DNA of 16,110 nucleotides from Helicobacteraceae bacterium. GTDB lineage: Bacteria > Campylobacterota > Campylobacteria > Campylobacterales > Sulfurimonadaceae. Shown piece after piece: positions 1 through 7,202 of the stretch. The first letter of the stretch is position 1; each line of letters opens with the position of its first letter. The position numbers were made by a program, and so were the translations under genes. The notes beneath the pieces are model-generated. The model did not search any database, had not been told where the DNA came from, and saw nothing but the letters and a program-made list of their open reading frames with translations. The stretch covers positions 1 to 16,110 of the forward strand of contig JAGXIA010000009.1 of assembly GCA_024635885.1 (NCBI GenBank), written 5' to 3'.

Positions 1-1230
1 GCTGTGAGTATAGTTGGCAATCATTCTCGTAAATACGTAGTTATTTGGAATAAAAATAATTCTACCTGCTCTTCTGTTTGAAGTCACTGCTGTTAAAGTA
101 ATATCTTCAAGTATTGTCATACGAAGAAGAGATATGTCCATAACATCTCCGACATACATCATTCCATCCATATCTGCACGTATCCTGTCACCAACATGAA
201 TACTTCCACCGATAACTATGACAAGCCATCCTAATATACTCATAAACCAGTCTTTCATGGCAATAGCAATACCGGCAGATGCGAACCCTAATATTGTCAC
301 TAAATAATTGACATTTTCAATATAATTGAAAAATAAAATTAAAATAATCAAAGTCACGTTTGAGAAAGTTATAATTTTATTTGCCATATAAAATCGTTCG
401 TTGTCTGTAATATACTTCTTAACTATCAACTTTAGTAAGAAGAAAAAAATTAATACAACGAAGATAACTATCCCGATATTAAGAATTCTCCATATCTGTT
501 TTTGCATATCTTTATTGATATTTATTTCTATTATCTCTAATCGTTTTTGATAAACTTCTTCAGCTACTTTAATAGTATCAAGTGCTGTTTCAAACCTTTC
601 TAATTGTTTTGCTTTAGCAATAGCATCTTGTGTATATTTATTATTAATATCAATAGCTATTAAATTTTTATAAATATCCATCTCTTTTCTAAGCAGTGAT
701 ATCAGATCTGTTAACTGCTCTTTTCTTTTTTTATAGTCATCAAAATTAACTTCTAAAGTTTTAATGAGCGATATTCCGGTAAATATATCAAATGGATTTG
801 AGATAGCTGGAATATCTTCTATATTTGGGGGAGTAAGTAGTTTTGAAAAAGGGGCACTGTCTTTTTCTTTTAATTTCTCTATCTGCGAAGCTAGAATCTT
901 CTCTTTTGAAATTAAGGCACTTAACTCATCTTTTTCGCTTACAGATTCACCTTTTTTTTTCAGGTAATTTATTCTATCTCTAATCTTATCGAGATTTTCT
1001 CTTACATCAAGAGATGTCAAGTATGAAGCATAATTCTTCATCCAAACCTTCTCTTGTGATATCTCTTCTTCCAGAGCATTCAATCTTGCAAGATAATTGT
1101 TGACTGCTTTTTTATTTTTCTCTTCTTGATCAATAATAGTTTGTTCTGTTGTTAAATTAGTGTCTTTTACTACATCCTGGGCAAAGAGGATAGAAGATAG
1201 TAGAAATAAATAAATAAATATTCTACCCAT
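1..1230 (-). CDS. MscS-family mechanosensitive channel, large form (C-terminus beyond the window edge)
   Basis: I translated this by hand; it is open for 410 codons and runs off the left edge. The family forms inner-membrane channels that open on membrane tension and release solutes in osmotic downshock. Residues 1-17 look like a signal peptide (cut after LFA). Residues about 25-240 are charged and helical, with heptad-like stretches, and probably form a periplasmic coiled coil. Three membrane segments follow at about 247-268, 285-303 and 308-339. The last carries the small-residue pore helix (GFASAGIAIAMKDW). The MscS beta domain starts at about 340 (GGSIHVGDRI) and includes IIFIPNNYVF. ATG overlaps the aroB TAA by one base (TAATG), with a strong GGAGAG five bases upstream. 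The aroB-mscS order is also known in Campylobacter and Helicobacter, where a MiaB-like gene follows. The family is secure; the gating role is inferred. Confidence 0.9.
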   Translation of the reverse strand, partial: MGRIFIYLFLLSSILFAQDVVKDTNLTTEQTIIDQEEKNKKAVNNYLARLNALEEEISQEKVWMKNYASYLTSLDVRENLDKIRDRINYLKKKGESVSEKDELSALISKEKILASQIEKLKEKDSAPFSKLLTPPNIEDIPAISNPFDIFTGISLIKTLEVNFDDYKKRKEQLTDLISLLRKEMDIYKNLIAIDINNKYTQDAIAKAKQLERFETALDTIKVAEEVYQKRLEIIEININKDMQKQIWRILNIGIVIFVVLIFFFLLKLIVKKYITDNERFYMANKIITFSNVTLIILILFFNYIENVNYLVTILGFASAGIAIAMKDWFMSILGWLVIVIGGSIHVGDRIRADMDGMMYVGDVMDISLLRMTILEDITLTAVTSNRRAGRIIFIPNNYVFTRMIANYTHS

Positions 1231-2279
1231 TAAGACTCTCCAAACTTATTTAATACACTTAGTATAGTTTCTTTACTTATTTCATCTGTTATGCTTACAT
1301 CACCTATGCCAACAGGAATAATAAATGTTAAGTTTGAATCAGAACTTTTTTTATCCAGAAAGAATGTTTCATAAAAAGTATTTGTATTTTTAATTGTATA
1401 TGTAGTCGGCAAATTGTATTTTTCTAAAAGAGACTTTATTCTAAGTGCATCATCTCTGCTCATAAGGTTCATCTCAAAAGCAGTTTCATTCGCCATTATC
1501 ATTCCGATAGCTACCGCTTCACCATGTAAAAAAGTTTTATATTTTGTTTCATTTTCTATAACATGACCGAAGGTATGTCCGTAATTTAAAGCGGCTCTTA
1601 TGCCATGCTCTTTTTCATCCTGTGAAACGACATTTGCTTTTGTTTTGACTGCTTGTTGTATAGCCTCTTGTAAAACATCAGTACTGTTCAAGTCTGCACT
1701 CTCTAAGAATTCAAAAAAATCTTTATTGAATGTAACAGCCATCTTTACTATTTCAGCAACACCTGCACCAAACTCACGCGCTGGTAAAGTAGTTAAAAAA
1801 TATGGGTCTATATAAACAGCTTTGGGCTGATGAAAAGCTCCTATTAGATTTTTTCCATAAGAGTTATTCATCCCTGTTTTTCCACCGACACTTGCATCAA
1901 CCTGAGAAAGTAAAGTAGTAGGAACTTGAATAAAATCAATTCCTCTTTGGTAAATACTCGCTGCATATCCTGTCATATCACCGATTACACCTCCACCAAA
2001 AGCTATAAGCATAGATTTACGGTTAAAGCGATGATTAAACAAAGACTCTAAAATAGTATTTATACTGTCTTGGTTTTTATATTCTTCTCCATCAGGAACG
2101 CTAATGATATAAATTTCTTTTGCAGAAATTTTACCAAGTAAGTAAGCTAAATGTAGACCTGCAACTTTTGGGTTTGTAACAATGGCCACTTTCGTGTCAA
2201 AATGTATGTCAGGCAGAGTATCTATAGTTATGTCGTATGAGTTGTCAACAACTTGTTTTAAGGGAATATTTACGTGCAT
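1230..2279 (-). CDS. aroB: 3-dehydroquinate synthase
   Basis: AroB is a cytosolic enzyme that converts DAHP (3-deoxy-D-arabino-heptulosonate 7-phosphate) to 3-dehydroquinate using NAD+ and a divalent metal. It is the second step of the shikimate route to aromatic amino acids. At 349 residues it is normal length. Visible motifs are the nucleotide-binding GGGVIGD at 95-101, DASVGGKTG at 128-136, and the metal ligands E176 (AEIVK), H235 (NYGHTFGH) and H252 (LHGEAVA), all intact. The ATG start has only a weak GGA upstream (TTGGATAAATA). The stop overlaps the ATG of the downstream channel gene by one base, so the two are probably co-translated. A 70-base gap separates it from the upstream RCK-like gene, so it may also have its own promoter. 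No anomalies seen. Confidence 0.97.
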   Translation of the reverse strand: MHVNIPLKQVVDNSYDITIDTLPDIHFDTKVAIVTNPKVAGLHLAYLLGKISAKEIYIISVPDGEEYKNQDSINTILESLFNHRFNRKSMLIAFGGGVIGDMTGYAASIYQRGIDFIQVPTTLLSQVDASVGGKTGMNNSYGKNLIGAFHQPKAVYIDPYFLTTLPAREFGAGVAEIVKMAVTFNKDFFEFLESADLNSTDVLQEAIQQAVKTKANVVSQDEKEHGIRAALNYGHTFGHVIENETKYKTFLHGEAVAIGMIMANETAFEMNLMSRDDALRIKSLLEKYNLPTTYTIKNTNTFYETFFLDKKSSDSNLTFIIPVGIGDVSITDEISKETILSVLNKFGES

Positions 2280-2299
2280 TATTTATCCAAATTTATAAT

Positions 2300-2335
2300 T
2301 GAATATATAATACTTAAAAAATACTAATAAACCGC
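2300..2335 (-). promoter_or_regulatory. possible promoter of aroB-mscS
   Basis: The 70-base gap before aroB is very AT-rich. On the minus strand it has a run of T followed by AAG and TATTAT (2312-2307), which fits the Campylobacterota pattern of a conserved -10 with T-rich upstream DNA and no clear -35. In such AT-rich DNA this can arise by chance, so this is a weak call. Confidence 0.25.
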
Positions 2336-2349
2336 TAATGACCCAAGTT

Positions 2350-3756
2350 TTATAGTTGAACCGGTATGAATATTTGATGATAATCATCAAGTTTATAATA
2401 AAGCAACTCACTATCAGTGGATAGCATAGAATAAATTCGTCTTTTAGTCAACTTGTGAGTGAAAGGTAAAATTTGAATAAAATTATTTTTTTGTTTTAAA
2501 CTTCTAATAGGGTTATCACTCTCTTTTATGACTTTAATTGACTTTGAAAAAATTGTAGATAAATTATAATAATGTTCAATCACCTGTTCTTTTTCATCTT
2601 GATGTTCATTTATATAATTATGAAGCTCTATATTAAATCCCATTTGTTCGGAAATATCAAATATAGTAGAAGAAACTTTTTCTAAATCACGGTTATCACT
2701 TAAAACAAGTACCGCATCTTTAACTGAAGCAAAAGATCTGTCTGATATTTTAAGAACCGGTACATGAGATTCATAAAGCATTGTTCTCATTTCATAGTTA
2801 GCAAACAGCTCTTTAGAGACAATAACAAGACCTATATGATAGTATTTGATGTCACTGTGAAAACTATTTTCTATGTTATTATACTGATAATCTATATTTA
2901 TAATTACACTATCATTTCTATACTCTTTTATATGTTCGATGATAGATATATTTCCAGGGTTGACAATTTTAATAATAAGATTATGTTTAAACTTTTTATG
3001 TGCAAATACAGCACGTCTGACAAATTCTTCAATCGTTGAAAGATTTACTATATTCATGTCAATGTAAAGATAAAGGTTTGATCCAAAAGGCTCAGGAAAT
3101 TGCCCTAATTCTCTTTTAATAGCACGATAAACGGAGCGTAAAACAGCAGGGTCTCCAACTAAAACCAGTAAATCATTAGGCTGAATCATTCTTCTGCGAG
3201 AGGGCATAATGAGCTTTCTGTTTCTATACATAGCAACAATGCGCCAATTTTTCTGCTCAATAACACCTATGTGGCGATAAACAAAAGAACTTCCAAATGG
3301 AACCAAAACTTCCATTATTTCACCCTCTCCTATGCCGACATTTTGTGCAATAACGGGCACATTTGGCAAGTAGTCTAAAAGCCTGGAAGCTAAAAGTTCT
3401 TTTGAATTGATTAAAACAACATTCGGGTCTTCATTTATCATATTCCATCTGTTTAAAACTATGACACGAAGCTGTTTCTTTATAGTTCTTATATTTTTAA
3501 TAGTATTTTCAACATCTATTAATTCATCCATAGCTATAAAAACTTGTATAAATTCCATTTTTAATAAATTAGCTAATTTATATAAACTGGTTGGATCAAA
3601 TTGGTAAAATTTAAAACGTGCAGGATTTACATCCTCATACTCTTTTTCTTTTACTTGAACAACATAATAAATATTTTCACTGGTATAAGTTTCTATTGCT
3701 CTTTGAATAAAATGTTCACCAACATCACTATCGCTTATAATTAAAATCTTTTTCAA
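2350..3756 (-). CDS. soluble RCK/TrkA-like protein with extra C-terminal domain (COG3400-like)
   Basis: No membrane segment is visible, so this is a cytosolic protein, not a channel. Residues 1-125 are a Rossmann-like RCK N domain (KKILIISDSDVGEHF). Residues about 140-225 form a typical TrkA_C/RCK_C domain (IMEVLVPFGSSFVYRHIGV ... NDLLVLVGDP). The last 240 residues look like alternating helices and strands, and the 345-440 part resembles a Usp-like fold. That last point is inference. The usual GxGxxG nucleotide loop of RCK domains is replaced by SDSDVG. I recall proteins of this layout in Epsilonproteobacteria without an assigned function. Potassium-linked regulation is a guess from the domains. 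Start: an ATG lies at 3765, but its AGAGAG abuts it with no spacer. TTG at 3756 has GAGAG eight bases upstream and gives the usual MKKILII N-terminus, so I prefer it. Confidence 0.8.
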   Translation of the reverse strand: MKKILIISDSDVGEHFIQRAIETYTSENIYYVVQVKEKEYEDVNPARFKFYQFDPTSLYKLANLLKMEFIQVFIAMDELIDVENTIKNIRTIKKQLRVIVLNRWNMINEDPNVVLINSKELLASRLLDYLPNVPVIAQNVGIGEGEIMEVLVPFGSSFVYRHIGVIEQKNWRIVAMYRNRKLIMPSRRRMIQPNDLLVLVGDPAVLRSVYRAIKRELGQFPEPFGSNLYLYIDMNIVNLSTIEEFVRRAVFAHKKFKHNLIIKIVNPGNISIIEHIKEYRNDSVIINIDYQYNNIENSFHSDIKYYHIGLVIVSKELFANYEMRTMLYESHVPVLKISDRSFASVKDAVLVLSDNRDLEKVSSTIFDISEQMGFNIELHNYINEHQDEKEQVIEHYYNLSTIFSKSIKVIKESDNPIRSLKQKNNFIQILPFTHKLTKRRIYSMLSTDSELLYYKLDDYHQIFIPVQL

Positions 3757-3779
3757 AAGCACCATCTCTCTATAAATTT

Positions 3780-3795
3780 ATTTATCATTGTATCA
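3780..3795 (-). promoter_or_regulatory. possible extended -10 promoter for the RCK-like gene
   Basis: In the short gap between the SH3-like gene stop and the RCK-like gene, the minus strand reads TGATACAAT (3795-3787), an extended -10 (TG-N-TACAAT). No -35 is evident. Transcription would begin near 3780, about 24 bases before the preferred TTG. Confidence 0.3.
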
Positions 3796-3809
3796 TTTTA
3801 AAAGAATTC

Positions 3810-4583
3810 TTACCTTCTAAGAGTATTTTCTTCTTTTATCCACATGTCTTTTTTTGCTTTTAGCCACTTCTTATCTACAAAATAACCAGTTATTTTTATC
3901 CAGGTTCCCAGTCTTTGCGTTGAGGTAAAAGAAGTGTTTATTTCCCACTCTTCAATTTGTTTTCCATTTGGAGATTCATAAATGCTTGTATTAACCTTTA
4001 CACGAAAAGTACTTGCTTCAAAAGTCACAATTACTGCATTATCTAAATCGACCGATGATGACTCTTCTTGCAAAGAATCTTCTTTCATAATCAGTTTTGG
4101 AAAAACATTTTTTTCTTTACATGTTTTAGTTATTAAAGTAGGTTCTACTGCATATTTCTTTAGTTCATTTTCCAAAGAAATAATCTTTTTATCTTTGGTT
4201 ATTAAAACATCATTCTGCTTTTTTAGCTCTTTTTCATATATCTCTATAGTTTTATGTAAAGCGCTGTTTGTACTATGATAAGTTGATATTTTTGATGTTA
4301 AACTCTTGTTTTTTTGTTTTTTATCTTCTAATAATCTTGCATAATTATTTATTTTTTCTATTTCTAATTGGCATGTGGAAATATCTGCACTTATTGTATC
4401 AGATGGAGTTTTTTGTTTTTTTATATATTTAGTCTGAAGTTCAGATTTACACTCTTCATAGTCAACTCTAAGCTGTGTTATGTCTTTTATAATAGTTTCT
4501 AATCTTTGCATATCGTCCCCACAAAGAAGAGAACTACAAACTAGTCCTATTATTACTAATCTTTTATTAAACTTTTTTAACAA
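3810..4583 (-). CDS. secreted coiled-coil protein with C-terminal SH3-like domain, function unknown
   Basis: A 257-residue protein I cannot name. Residues 1-22 form a signal peptide (KRLVIIGLVCSSLLCG then DD). The cysteine there lacks a proper lipobox, so I expect a soluble periplasmic protein rather than a lipoprotein. Residues about 25-145 are rich in K, E, L and I and probably form a coiled coil. Residues about 187-250 read like a bacterial SH3 domain (TSIYESPNGKQIEEW ... GTWIKITGYF). Such domains often bind cell-wall peptides, so an envelope role is plausible but unproven. The start is TTG, overlapping the end of trmA by 17 bases. GGGAG six bases upstream supports it and implies coupling to trmA. 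A 53-base gap separates it from the RCK-like start. Confidence 0.75.
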   Translation of the reverse strand: MLKKFNKRLVIIGLVCSSLLCGDDMQRLETIIKDITQLRVDYEECKSELQTKYIKKQKTPSDTISADISTCQLEIEKINNYARLLEDKKQKNKSLTSKISTYHSTNSALHKTIEIYEKELKKQNDVLITKDKKIISLENELKKYAVEPTLITKTCKEKNVFPKLIMKEDSLQEESSSVDLDNAVIVTFEASTFRVKVNTSIYESPNGKQIEEWEINTSFTSTQRLGTWIKITGYFVDKKWLKAKKDMWIKEENTLRR

Positions 4584-5676
4584 GTTTTACTCCCATCTCT
4601 ACGTGGTCAGTATAAGGAAACTGGTCAAACAGTGCCATATCTGCAACAGTATGAGTTCTACTCAGTAATTCTAAATCTCTAAGCAAGGTTTCGGGATTAC
4701 ATGAAATATAAAGTATATTCTCGTATCTTGAAACAAACTCGCATGAGGCTTCATCCATGCCGCTTCTTGGTGGATCAACAAAAACACTCTTTATATTGTA
4801 AGTTTTTATATCAATGTCTTTCATTCTGGTAAATTCTCGAATACCATCAAGTGCTTCTACAAAATCTTCAACACTCATCCGAACAAATTCAATATTTTCT
4901 ACGCCGTTTAAACGCATATTGTCTTTAGCCGCATTTATCGATGACTTAGAAATCTCTGTTGCCAAAACCTTGTTAAATAAATTTGCAAACGGTATTGTAA
5001 AGTTACCTGCACCACAATAAAGTTCGAGTAAATCTCCATCAAGATTTGAAAAGTTTTTTATTGCCCATAACATCATCTGCTCATTTACTCTTGGATTAGG
5101 TTGAGTAAAGCTGTTTTCAATATGGTTGAATTTATATGTAATATTATTTACGTTCAGACTTTCTGTTATAAAATCTTGACCTATTATAACTTTTTGTTTA
5201 CGACTGCGTCCAATAATATAAATGCCCAGTTGTTTTGAGATTTTAGTTGCAACTTCTTGCCATTGTTCATCTAATTTTCTATGGTACAAAAGGGAAACGA
5301 CTATCTCTCCACTGCTTGAACTTAAAAAATCTGCTCCAAAAAGTTTAAATCCGATTTTTTCATCTTCAATTAGTTTTAATAACTTTGGCATCAAGTTGGC
5401 AATATCAATATTTACTTGCGGACATTCGTCTACCAAGACTATGCCTTTTTTGTCTATATGATTCATTGCATAATGGAGTGTATCTTCCACATGCCATACT
5501 TTAAATTCACTACGAGAACGATAATGTGACTCCGGTGATTTAAAAACTGAGATTTCATCACTGTAAAATGATGAAAACCGCTCTTTATTTAATTCTAGTT
5601 TTTGATTTAATTGGAATTCATATCCATTTTCATAAACCCTACAAGCACCACACTCTCCGAAATATTTACAGTCCAC
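4567..5676 (-). CDS. trmA: tRNA (uracil-5-)-methyltransferase
   Basis: TrmA uses S-adenosylmethionine to make 5-methyluridine (T54) in the tRNA T-loop. It has 369 residues against 366 in E. coli. Motifs seen: SFTQPN at 189-194, the SAM site ELYCGAGNF at 218-226, DPPRSG at 301-306, the nucleophile C326 in SCNP, and the base E360 after DQFPYTDHV. The DQFPYT-H-E ending and the YRSRSEFKVWH block point to TrmA rather than RlmC or RlmD. Unusually, C3, C9, C12 and C85 repeat the C-x5-C-x2-C plus distal Cys-Pro pattern that holds the 4Fe-4S cluster in RlmD, and E. coli TrmA lacks it. The start is GTG, with AAGGA nine bases upstream overlapping the fliP stop. It lies 12 bases behind fliP, suggesting transcription with the motility genes. 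Confidence 0.93.
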   Translation of the reverse strand: MDCKYFGECGACRVYENGYEFQLNQKLELNKERFSSFYSDEISVFKSPESHYRSRSEFKVWHVEDTLHYAMNHIDKKGIVLVDECPQVNIDIANLMPKLLKLIEDEKIGFKLFGADFLSSSSGEIVVSLLYHRKLDEQWQEVATKISKQLGIYIIGRSRKQKVIIGQDFITESLNVNNITYKFNHIENSFTQPNPRVNEQMMLWAIKNFSNLDGDLLELYCGAGNFTIPFANLFNKVLATEISKSSINAAKDNMRLNGVENIEFVRMSVEDFVEALDGIREFTRMKDIDIKTYNIKSVFVDPPRSGMDEASCEFVSRYENILYISCNPETLLRDLELLSRTHTVADMALFDQFPYTDHVEMGVKLVKKV

Positions 5677-5688
5677 TTTAGCAAATCC

Positions 5689-6423
5689 TTATTTTATTGA
5701 GGCTATTAAATTACCGATAATAAGGTTCCAACCATCAATAAGTACAAATACAAGTATTTTAAATGGTAAGGAAATCATTACCGGAGGGAGCATCATCATA
5801 CCCATAGACATCAATATAGATGCAACAACCATATCTATAACCAAAAATGGTAAGAAGAGTAAGAAACCTATCTCAAATGCTGTTTTGAGTTCGCTTATAA
5901 CAAATGCTGGAATTATCACAGAAAGCGGAACGTCAGCAACTGTTTGAGGGTTTTGCATTTTTCTTATTCTAAAAAAGAGTGCTAAATCTTTTTCTCTTGT
6001 ATTTCTAATCATAAAATTTTTAAAAGGAAGCACTGATTTATCAAAAGCCTCTTCATATCCTATTTTTTTTTCTATATATGGTTTAATCCCACCCTCATAA
6101 GCTTTAGTGCCGATAGGTTCCATCACAAAGAACGTCAAAACCATAGCAAGCATTACCAAAAGTTGTGTAGGCGGAACTTGCTGTGTCCCCATAGCTTGTC
6201 TTAAAAAACCTAAAACTATAACAAAACGGGTAAATGTTGTCATAACCAAGATTAGACTTGGTGCTAGAAAAAGTAAAGTGAGTACAACTAAAACATTTAA
6301 TGAACTTACTAATTGTTCTGGAGAATCAGGAGCAGAAAGAGCAAAGTTCATAGTAGGAATAGTAACGGCTTCTGCCCCTAAAATAGAGGCTAAAGAAAAA
6401 AGTAAAATAAATAATTTTATCAT
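5689..6423 (-). CDS. fliP: flagellar type III export gate protein FliP
   Basis: FliP is one of the inner-membrane proteins (with FliQ and FliR) that build the flagellar protein-export gate. At 244 residues it is full length. It starts with a cleavable signal-like segment (FILLFSLASILGAEA). Then come the conserved TTFTRFVIVLGFLRQAMGTQ, the PPTQLLVMLAMVLTFFVMEP block and the C-terminal segment with FLVIDMVVASILMSMGMMMLPP, all diagnostic of FliP. The ATG overlaps the motB stop by one base (TAATG), so expression is tied to the stator genes. A run of nine A on the coding strand (complement of 6063-6071) lies in the periplasmic loop region. The other export genes are not in the window. In many species fliP sits with fliQ, so this location is a local rearrangement. 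Confidence 0.97.
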   Translation of the reverse strand: MIKLFILLFSLASILGAEAVTIPTMNFALSAPDSPEQLVSSLNVLVVLTLLFLAPSLILVMTTFTRFVIVLGFLRQAMGTQQVPPTQLLVMLAMVLTFFVMEPIGTKAYEGGIKPYIEKKIGYEEAFDKSVLPFKNFMIRNTREKDLALFFRIRKMQNPQTVADVPLSVIIPAFVISELKTAFEIGFLLFLPFLVIDMVVASILMSMGMMMLPPVMISLPFKILVFVLIDGWNLIIGNLIASIK

Positions 6424-7202
6424 TATTGAGCTGGAGCCTTATCTAAGATACTGTTTTGAACTGTTGCTTTTTTTTCTGATTTTTTACCATAAAAATGCAT
6501 TTCAACTCTACGATTTTTTTCTCTTCCTGCTTTGGTTGCATTTGTAGCAAGAGGAGAATACTCTGCATAGCCGGCAGCACTAATTCTTTTTGGATCAACA
6601 CCATCAAGTAAAAGTTCTTGTAGAACTGATATTGCTCTGGCGGAGGAAAGTTCCCAATTGTCTTTATATATACTGTTGGCACCAGGACCTTCATCATCGG
6701 TATGTCCTTTGACTGAAACTTCTAATGAATTAGGAAGTTCTTCTATAATCATTGCAACTCTTTTCAAAAACAGAAGTGCATCCTCATTTTCTATAGTGGC
6801 ACTGCCGGATTTAAAGAGTAATGATGCAGGAAGTTGTATAACAAAACCCTCTTGAGCCTCTTCTAGAGAAATAGCAGGACCTTTACCGCTTTCTATCATC
6901 TCATTTGCATCTATAATAGCCTGTGTCATTTGAGTGACAGCCTCAGTTGTTTCATCTTGACTTTCAACTGGAGTCGACTCTTGAATTCTTCGTTTTGAGA
7001 CTTCCGTTTTTATTCCACCCTCCAAGACGCTCATTGCACCTGAGAGAGATCCTATAGCTTCAGAAATCTTTTTTGCATCCATACTTGACATAGACAGTAA
7101 TAAAACGAAAAAACATAAAAGCAGAGACATCAAATCTCCAAAAGCAGCTAGCCAACCAGGGAGACATCTTTCACATTCGGGACATTTTTGCTTCTTAGCC
7201 AT
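6423..7202 (-). CDS. motB: flagellar stator protein MotB, PomB-like
   Basis: MotB anchors the stator to peptidoglycan and carries the aspartate that passes ions. It has 259 residues. A short cytosolic tail holds C7, C10 and C13 (CPECERC). The single membrane helix at about 18-41 carries the essential D23 in FGDLMSLLLCFFVLLLS. A linker follows to about 120, then the OmpA-like peptidoglycan domain at 120-236, with LLFKSGSATI (128-137), GHTDD (166-170), NWELSSARA (182-190) and NRRVE (230-234). The helix matches Vibrio PomB (sodium-type) more closely than the MotB I recall from Campylobacter or Helicobacter. Which ion it uses is not proved by sequence. ATG overlaps the motA stop by one base. A run of eight A occurs near the 3' end. 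Confidence 0.95.
   Translation of the reverse strand: MAKKQKCPECERCLPGWLAAFGDLMSLLLCFFVLLLSMSSMDAKKISEAIGSLSGAMSVLEGGIKTEVSKRRIQESTPVESQDETTEAVTQMTQAIIDANEMIESGKGPAISLEEAQEGFVIQLPASLLFKSGSATIENEDALLFLKRVAMIIEELPNSLEVSVKGHTDDEGPGANSIYKDNWELSSARAISVLQELLLDGVDPKRISAAGYAEYSPLATNATKAGREKNRRVEMHFYGKKSEKKATVQNSILDKAPAQ

Noticed and set aside
2764..3039. 91-codon plus-strand frame antisense to the RCK-like gene
   Set aside because: It is rich in I, Y, F and K as expected from AT-rich antisense DNA, has no ribosome site, and lies fully within a convincing gene.
3799..3810. AAGAATTCTT palindrome between the SH3-like and RCK-like genes
   Set aside because: Only ten bases, AT-rich, and without a U-rich tail, so neither a terminator nor a clear operator.
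6107..6547. 146-codon plus-strand frame antisense to fliP and the end of motB
   Set aside because: The longest antisense frame, but it covers two well-conserved genes, and its composition mirrors the antisense of membrane helices.
6443..6697. 84-codon open frame on the minus strand inside motB
   Set aside because: It lies in another frame of a clear, intact MotB peptidoglycan domain, has no ribosome site that I can see, and its translation looks random.
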